DNA from: Vitellaria paradoxa | Taxonomy: Eukaryota; Streptophyta; Magnoliopsida; Ericales; Sapotaceae | DNA length: 64,000 bases | Direction of reading: 5' to 3' | NCBI GenBank assembly: GCA_019916065.1 | Contig: CM034237.1 | Location: forward strand, 45,033,084 to 45,097,083 | Shown: piece by piece, positions 56,601 to 64,000 of the stretch | Numbering within the stretch: position 1 is the first letter of the stretch | Layout: each line of letters begins with the position of its first letter | Notes under the pieces: model-generated | What the model saw: the letters and a program-made list of their open reading frames with translations, nothing else | Databases searched by the model: none | What the model was told of the DNA's origin: nothing | Program-made: the position numbers and the translations under genes

Positions 56601-57892
56601 TACTCTTGAGGAGTGTGGTTAGCCCAGTTTAAGGGTCCCCCCACCTATATTAATGGGTTTGATTCACATCTCCCTCTCTTCAAATTCCTATCAAAAAAGA
56701 AAAAGAAAAAAAAATCATGTTACTCTAAAGCTCTCTCTGATTTTTCTCTATCTTTATAGTTTCTAGGCACGATGTATTTGAAGGTTTTCATCCTGGTTTG
56801 AAACAAGCCTTAAAAGGTAACGGCTGAAATAGGACCTGAGGTCATAGTTGAGGAAATTTTAGCCCCTTCTGAATTCTTAGCTATGATTGTAGTAAACCAT
56901 CCCAACTTGGAAGATTCTACACCCTTTATATAGCCTTGATTTATTTTGTAATTATTTTTTATTAAACATAATGTAAAATTATATACTTGTACTTCTGATA
57001 AGTTGACTGGAATTTGTTCGTTTGCGATAGAAAATAATTGGGCATCAACATTGTTGTTTTCATGTTGATTGGATGTTGGTCTTGACAATTGCAATAATTG
57101 TGATGCCTTAAGGTTTGAAGATATTGTCTATATCTATATATTGAAGTGTGTGGGGTTTGGGGGAAGTTAGCACGTGGCCTTTTTATTGTTCTTTCTATGT
57201 GCTTTGATTTGTTTTTGTTTTTTTGGTAAATTTATAGTGGGTCATTTTGCTATTGCTAGGAGTACTTGTGTCATTTCTTAAACCGATTAATTGATGTCTA
57301 TATATATCTTTATTTTTTGTTTTTGACAGGTTAAAATATGAGTAAATATGTTTTTTTTTTTTTTTTCAATAACATGTGTCACTTGTGGTGATAACACGTC
57401 CTGATTTTTTTTTTTCTTTAAACTCTTCTTATATAAAGTTGGTGGGTATTTAACCCAATTAATATGCGCCACCAATTTCCCATTGTATGGTTAGATCTTG
57501 ATCGTTGAATGTGGGGTATTTATTACTCCTTTTTTTTTTTGAATGTTTCTATTTTTTTCACAATTACTCTTGCAATATTCATGCTAATTGGACACCCAAT
57601 TAATATGTGTCACCAATTTTTCATTTTACGGTTAAAGATTTTGATAGTTTATTGTAGAGTATTTGTCACTATTACTTCTATAAAATTCACCCTTATCAAT
57701 TGGATTGTATAGTCATGATAGTTGGTGACACATGTTGCGTATGCTTATATTTTTTTATCTATCATAAACTTAAATGTATTACAAAAATTGATAGCAATGG
57801 AGGGGCGTTTGGCTGGTTTTCATCTAAGATGCATGGATATGGGTACGGAGTATGAATACGATATGGTATGGACACGGACACAACAATTTCAA

Positions 57893-57924
<32 letters not shown>

Positions 57925-59745
57925 AAACAAGGTGATGATATGGAAAAATTAAATTTTATATATTTTTATTAGCTATATATATGAATATAACTTCCGAAAC
58001 AAAACAAATTTAATATATAATTTAATATACAAAATACAACAAAATATGAGATAGAAAATTTTATGATTCTACGGATTTCGGCTATTCAAATTTAAGTTCC
58101 TTTCAATAACATATTTGAAGAAAAAATGATAAAATAATTGGATATACCAGGTGACGTGTAGAGTGTCCGAATAGAAAATGTAACCGAGTCATGCCAATTT
58201 TTAAAAAATGATAAATTGTTGGATATAGCAAGTGATGTGTTCGACACATATTTTAGAGTGTCTGAATATTTTATGCATCTGATACGTAGCTATTTTTAAT
58301 TGTCTGTGCTTCATAGATTTTCATTCACAATTTGCAAATAGCTTGGTTGATAGAAGATTGAGTTATGAAGATAATGTTAGGACCAATTCAAGTAGCTATA
58401 ATTATTACCCTAAGACGAATAAAGTTTCCTATATTCTTTGCCCACATGGTGGCAGTGTCAGCTGTTTAAACTCCCTCGGCGTTACCTGGTTTTATTGGGA
58501 TGGGTCAAGAGCTCTATGGACTGGTCTTTGGTAACACTGAACGTGGGGATACCCTTGGTATAAAAAAAAAACCTTCCTAAGTTCTTAATGCTTACTAGCA
58601 AAGAACTTCGTTGAAGTGTGGTTTGGCAGTAAAAATGCTACTGTACCTTCACTGACTGAATAAATTGAGGTTTTATTTATTTTTATTGCAATGAACATTG
58701 GTTGACTTAGTAGTAATTTGTCTTAGATGGTCTAGTATGGTAATCCTGCAATGGTTATGGGAAATATTCTTGAATTATTTTGAAAGTAGAAATTGACCAT
58801 AACATGTTATTTATCTTTGGAAAGGGCAGTGTTTGATGTTGATGCAAATTGCAGAAGAGGTGCTGTTTCATCTATTGGAAAGAGCTGGAATAACAGAAAA
58901 CTTACATAAATGGAGCAAATAAGTCCAGGCTAATGTGGGTGCTCTCATTAGCTTTGCACAGCATGGGGACTGGAAAGGGAAACAACCTGGTAGAATTGAA
59001 AATATATATAATGAAATTGCTTTTTGCTTATCCTGATAAATGAATTAATTTGTGTATTATATCCTGCTTATCATTATGTGCATCAGTGGTTCTCTTGATT
59101 CAGGAGTTCTCCTCCTTTGAGAGTTTCCATCTGACAAGGGCCTTAATTGGTAATTACTTGCGTCTGGTCTGTGCTTCTCTTAAATTTATTTTATTTTATT
59201 TTTATGTCTTTTCCTTGTTCTAGTGTATGTGTTTGGCTTATGTATTCTCATTCTTGCTGTGGGCATCTTTCTCTATAACTAATTTTCCATAAGTTAACTG
59301 TCAGTAAATTTTCTATAGAATTTCCGTGAACACCAGTTGATGCTAACCCATTGATACATTTTAGATCTGAAAAAAAGGTGCTTCTTGTTTGCTTTCATGA
59401 ATAGAAGAAAGCTTACACCTGCTACTCTCTCTATTGAATTGAAAAAATTAGAAACATGTTTAACTGGTAATTTATTTGATTTCACAACTTATAGTATAAT
59501 ATATCTGACAATGGGTAGTTTGCCTTAGCAGACCAAGCTTGTATTACACCTACTATCAAACTCTTAGCTATTAACAATGTTGTATGCTCACAAAATGGGA
59601 AACAGTGTAAACCTAGTAAAGAAGCATCCTTAAAACTACTACTGCTAAAATATGCACTCTTACCTCCCTATGTAATTGTGTAAAAGGGGTCAGGAAATCA
59701 TACTGAACACACAAGTAAATACACCAAAATATTTTTAGGCTTGGC
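53681..59745. other. Gene-poor 6 kb between inhibitor-3 and polygalacturonase
   Basis: The first part is the inhibitor-3 3' UTR. Beyond it I see no protein-like frame, only AT-rich sequence with T-runs. An (AAT)n microsatellite lies at about 57,894-57,922, embedded in repeat-like text around 57,800-58,300 ('gtatgaatacgatatgg', and a diverged direct repeat of 'ggatata(c/g)ca(g/a)gtga(c/t)gtgt'). Confidence 0.5.
57894..57922 (+). repeat. (AAT)n microsatellite
   Basis: About ten AAT/ATA trinucleotide units in an uninterrupted run. Non-coding. Confidence 0.9.
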
Positions 59746-62700
59746 TTAACATGAATCATAAGCATTCTGAACCCAGTTCTTTGATGGCTTGCCAACCTGT
59801 AAACAATCAATTGGAGGTTCGGTGGGGGAGTTCAGTTCCCCAAAAGACTGCCAACAAAATGGATCATACATGTGGTACTGTTCTTGTTGGGGTTTTAGTT
59901 CTATGTCAGTTAGCGTGATATCCACACATGGCAGGTTGTCACTGCATGCAAGATGTACCGGTTTCACTGTGTAAGTTCCTCTTATCTTTTCATATGTGAT
60001 TCCTGATAAAGCCACAGCGGATGTTTGGTTCTTGCATTTGCTTTTGTCACAATAGTATTGGTCAATCACAATTGGGAGTTGGACTTCAGAAACTTGAATG
60101 TCTGAGAAGAGCACTTCTTTTACGGACCCTGATCCACCCTGCAGAAGTACATTAGTACTACGTGAGAATGTTAAGGTTTGACTCAGTAACAAGTTTGGCT
60201 GTTCTGCACAAACTTGGGTGATTTTCAGAGTTTTAAAATTTGATTACCACATAAAGTCAGTTCCAGAAATTTATGACTGTGAGGTTGCTATTACAAGATA
60301 TGGAATATTTTGTAGTAATTAAAATCAATCTCAAACGTCAAAACTCCTTTAAATGTAATAGCTCCATCTTAATTGAAAGCCTGATTCTCTACTTGAATCT
60401 GTTTAGGAATTTCTATTGGGGAATGAAAGAATTGCTTGGTTTTGAGGTTCTATGATAGTTTATTCTTCAATTCACTCAACCAGAGTCTTTTAAGTGTATT
60501 ATTTCAACTCAGTTTTTGGCTAGATGAACTGCAGACAGTATCTTTACCTGCCATGTCTTTATCCTCACAGCATTCATTGTGTTATGCATATTGATATCTC
60601 GAACAGTAACATTTGACACACAGGCCCTGGTGCCTTCCTTTCCAAGTCCTCCGATGCTTATTCCATGTCCAGGCCCACAGTTCACGTTGTGTATGTATAC
60701 ATTTGTGCATCCAGTTTGTATAGAAATACAGTCATCTCCTGCAAAAACCGTGAAAACTTGAGATCTCAGCACCATACCACATTCTCAATTTTTAGAACTT
60801 TTATCTTCATTGCCTGTGTAATGAATTGGTTTCTTAGATCATGAGTGTGACAGAAGAGATGCATTCCTGTCTGTGGGGTTTGTACCTAATCTCACACTTG
60901 GTTATTCTTTTATGATTTCAGGGTATGGCAGCTACCTGTTATCAACCGACTAATCCTGTAGCGGACAAGGAACAGGCGGCTGGCTGCCACATGTCAAAAT
61001 ATTAGTTGCTGGAGTTTAATTTTGTGATTATGACTGGGGCAATAAGTTAGGTTTGTGGCTTGATTTGTGTGTAGGTTCAATTTTGGAGTCTGGAGGTCTT
61101 GTACCGCAAGTGACAGGGCTTAACCCACAGTAAAATTATGAATGTAAAATGAAAATTTTAAGTTACCACATGCAAGGTTAGTGGCGCGGATCAACACGTC
61201 CTGGGAGTTCTGTAAGTGGATGCCATCGGTATTGGGACTGTCACCGGGTGATGAGATGGTCATATCAAATACTGAAACTCCTCTGCAATTGTCAAACTTG
61301 AGGTGGCACTGGGGACTGCTTTGAATTGTTATGCCTGTGACTGTCACATTGAAGCTCCCGTAGAATCTCAGTGCCTGTGGAGCCAAATTTCAATTACCAT
61401 GTCAATGCATAATTGAGACACTCACTATAGAATTCTGAAGTGATCCTTACAGTTGGCTTTGTTCCTGGCATCTTCGCACCAAGTGGAGTGCTTACCTGCC
61501 ACAGTTTTTGAAATATAAGAGAGGTGAGGCTTAGATTAATGGAGAGACTATATGAAGACTAAGAAATCAGAGGTCGGATCTAGTAGTTACAGGAATTGGT
61601 TGGTTTTGTTCAATTGTTTTGTTTAATGGGATATTCAGTTTTGATTCGTCGTCTATGGGATCATCATACGCGGAATGTTGCCACCAGACTGAGCCTCTTC
61701 CATCAACTGGTGCCTTTTCCTTGAACTGTGATTCCTACGAGTTTCGTAAACTCTAGCCATTGCAGGAGACCAGAACCCCAAGCTTTAGAGCTTGTTGGAG
61801 CGATAATTGTTCCGTCAAGCTGTAAATGTATAACATATACAGTGAGAATTTAGGACTCAAAATAAATTTCTGCAAGAAATTTGTTTTTCGGGGACATGAC
61901 AATGGATTGTGCTGGAAGATAGAATACAGGTACGAGGTATTGCAGTTTTGACTTGATTTCATTTTAAGCAGTAAATTACTTTCTGCGTGCGTTTGAAACA
62001 TTTTACAGAAACAAGTCAAGAGTTACCTGGAAGACAATGTTTGGCTGGCAATAAGGACCAGAGAACGAAATGGGTCCCACGAGGAAGGTGAATTCTGATG
62101 GGACGATGATGGTAGAGGCCTCAACTTTACAAGCAGCTGCCCATGCGGCTTGGAATGCCTGCATTGCATGGTGTAGTTCATATTTCTCCAATAACATAAA
62201 CAATATTTCCATTTACATGAGGCAATCTCTTTTGGTTTTTCCCTTTTTAATATATTATGTGTGTGGGTATTTGTATAATGCATGGCAAACAATATTTGTA
62301 TTTTACTATGGTTTTGGTCAGTTGGAAAGAAATATGACGAGCTTATTTGTAATCATACAGGTGGTGGATTGTGCAGCACCGTATATAATTATTGTTGGAA
62401 TCATTGACCAAACTGCCATAACAGGCAGGAGTGGGCCTTGTTTGATTTTTTTTTATGTACAATGCCCGGTGGAGGTATGTTGTTTTTTCCTCAGCTGTTT
62501 CTTGTTTTTTAATATTTGTATGACACAATTCTTTATATTCTTTAGATTTGTATACACCTTAGATTTATTCAAATTACCAATACATGCAAAAATTGTTACA
62601 ATCGATGTTTATTACAAATATAAGTCTGTCTCAGAACCTTGGTCACCTTCTCTGTAATTTTTATTACAATATTATTTTCTTATAAATTGTTGTTAAGAAA

Positions 62701-63273
62701 ATTTGATCATAATAAAAAGGATAATTCAGTTCATGAATATGTTTTTGCTGTGAGGTTTATGTATGCAGCCTCCCTTCAGCATTGAAAGGAAGGGAACCTT
62801 GTAATAAGAGGAGTGGAAAACAATAACAGCTTACTAGATTCTAAATTTCTTGGACTTGCTTTGGGAACCACTTTTGTGAACGTAACAAAACAAGAATTTT
62901 AAGGTACCTTTGTGTCATCGCTAGTTCCATCTCCTTTGGCACCAAAATGTAGCACATTAAAAGCAGAGGAAGGGCCGTTGCTGTAACCTTTTTTTGGCAG
63001 GGCTGGTGGTGCATTGTCCTCTGTCGGAGAGGAAGTTAGTGGTAGTGGTGGTGATTTAGGTGACACAACTTTTCGTTTTGGTTTTCCGGCATTGCTGTGG
63101 TGGTGGCTGCCACCTTGGTTCTTTCCTTTCTTGTTGTACAATGAAGCAGAGATGCCTCTGCTTTGCCTCCAATGCCTGCCTCTTCTAGCATTGCAAGTGT
63201 CTATCTTAGATGACCAAATGATTAAGGCAACAAACAGTATGAATGCGAAGCTTCTGAAACTAAATGCACTCAT
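59746..63273 (-). CDS. Polygalacturonase (GH28), secreted, long N-terminal region
   Basis: Hydrolyses homogalacturonan in the cell wall. Minus-strand exons are 63273-62908, 62158-62027, 61819-61591, 61495-61451, 61374-61167, 60738-60548 and 60138-59746, about 520 residues. The ATG at 63,273 starts a hydrophobic signal peptide (MSAFSFRSFAFILFVALIIW). A basic, His/Pro-rich segment of about 80 residues precedes the catalytic domain (FNVLHFGAKGDG). All four GH28 motifs are present: SPNTDG (about 303-308), GDDC (327-330), GHG (about 349) and RIK (about 386). The layout resembles the Arabidopsis At1g48100 subgroup. Exon 3 has 229 nt, one more than the frame allows. The extra base lies near 61,705-61,713, just before conserved VDGRGSVWW; without it every exon joins cleanly. 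Confidence 0.92.
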
Positions 63274-63281
63274 TTTTAGTT

Positions 63282-63282
<1 letters not shown>

Positions 63283-63317
<35 letters not shown>
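63283..63317 (+). repeat. (GA)n microsatellite in polygalacturonase 5' UTR
   Basis: A GA dinucleotide run lies ten bases upstream of the polygalacturonase ATG. On the coding strand it is a (CT)n leader, a common plant 5' UTR feature. Confidence 0.9.
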
Positions 63318-63319
<2 letters not shown>

Positions 63320-63356
63320 TCGATCTTCTTAGATGGCCGGTAAGTAGTGATGGATG

Positions 63357-63369
63357 GGTTTAAATAGGA
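63357..63369 (-). promoter_or_regulatory. Candidate TATA box of the polygalacturonase gene
   Basis: The minus strand reads CCTATTTAAACCC about 85-95 bases upstream of the ATG, with the CT-rich leader in between. The spacing suits a TATA box with a short 5' UTR; this is an inference from position. Confidence 0.5.
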
Positions 63370-64000
63370 AGAGCTAGAGGTAGCACAAGCAGAGTTTATG
63401 GGGCGGCTGTGCAGCCAAAAGGAAAAGGTTTGTTTGCTAATGGCTAGGCATTTATGTTCGTTCTTAGCTTCCCTTTTCTCTTTTATTAATGATTTTCCTT
63501 CTTTGTTTGTGACATTTGGTTGGGATTTATTTAGCTCATCAAGGGTCCCATTTTTGGCCACGTAACAATATGTGGTTGCCTTATATTAGTAGTCTATCTA
63601 TTATTTTTTATTTTTTTTTTGATTTTCAAGTTTTTACATTGAGCTTGAACTTCATATTTAAAGCCAAATGCACCAAACAGGAAATAAAACAAACCTTTTC
63701 CTTCTAGTTTAAAATGCGCCGGAGGAGTCTTATAAGTCATTGAAGAAAAAACCATTTCCTCCCTCCCTTGCCACAAATAATTGTGCAATATGTAATTTCT
63801 GATTAAACAAATATGTTTTAGTCGTAAACTCTAATTTTTTAATCTCGCAAAAAATCGGACTTACTTGAGCTTTTTTGTTTGCAGAAGCAAGATTACCTAT
63901 ATTTTGATTTTTTTCAAATCTTGTAATGCGAAAACTTTATGCACTGCGTTCGTAAATTAAATTATTCTCTTTTTTATTTTTAACGAGAGAATCACTCTTT
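63370..64000. other. Upstream flank of the polygalacturonase gene
   Basis: Promoter-proximal, AT-rich sequence. No further gene or repeat was recognised up to the window end. Confidence 0.4.

Noticed and set aside
62899..63561. Extending the polygalacturonase start upstream to an in-frame ATG at 63,561
   Set aside because: The extension runs through the (GA)n microsatellite and the TATA-like site, and would bury the signal peptide that begins perfectly at 63,273.

Overview
This is plant nuclear DNA, most likely from a dicot. It is AT-rich, its genes are split by many introns, it is dense in microsatellites, and it carries plant-type L1 and RTE LINEs, Ty3 retrotransposons, MITEs and a Mutator-like element. 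Five protein genes can be supported. All exon models below were built by hand from splice sites and reading frame.

Layout. (1) 3.1-12.25 kb, + strand: MTOPVIB, the topoisomerase VI B-like subunit of the meiotic double-strand-break machinery. (2) 13.7-20.4 kb, - strand: an ARF1-class ADP-ribosylation factor, with a 5' UTR intron and a 3.4 kb intron holding a 1.1 kb Mutator-like element and a retrotransposon gag relic. (3) 24.97-50.68 kb, - strand: a complete VPS34 class III phosphatidylinositol 3-kinase gene of 17 exons and 813 codons. Its intron 7 is about 15.65 kb, because a Ty3-type LTR element (33,132-46,704, 5-bp target duplication) sits there and itself contains a 5.1 kb L1 LINE, a decayed Ty3 gag-pol element and a second LINE fragment. 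(4) 53.3-53.7 kb, + strand: a protein phosphatase 1 inhibitor-3 (PPP1R11/YPI1-like) gene. (5) 59.7-63.3 kb, - strand: a GH28 polygalacturonase with a signal peptide and a long basic N-terminal region. MTOPVIB and VPS34 are also close neighbours in Arabidopsis (as I recall, At1g60460 and At1g60490), which supports both identifications.

The genes do not form an operon-like system. They serve separate housekeeping or developmental roles: meiotic recombination, vesicle budding, PI3P/autophagy signalling, phosphatase control and wall pectin remodelling.

Most notable observations: four candidate GC-AG introns in two genes; apparent single-base frameshifts in four otherwise intact genes, which look more like residual assembly errors than pseudogenes; a MULE with 9-bp target duplications and possibly captured sequence; a 973-bp Harbinger-like element with TTA target duplications and a leader-like CT-rich interior; and the stack of nested retroelements inside VPS34, whose inner member has stop codons mostly explained by C-to-T changes. 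I did not find a convincing undescribed biochemical system.
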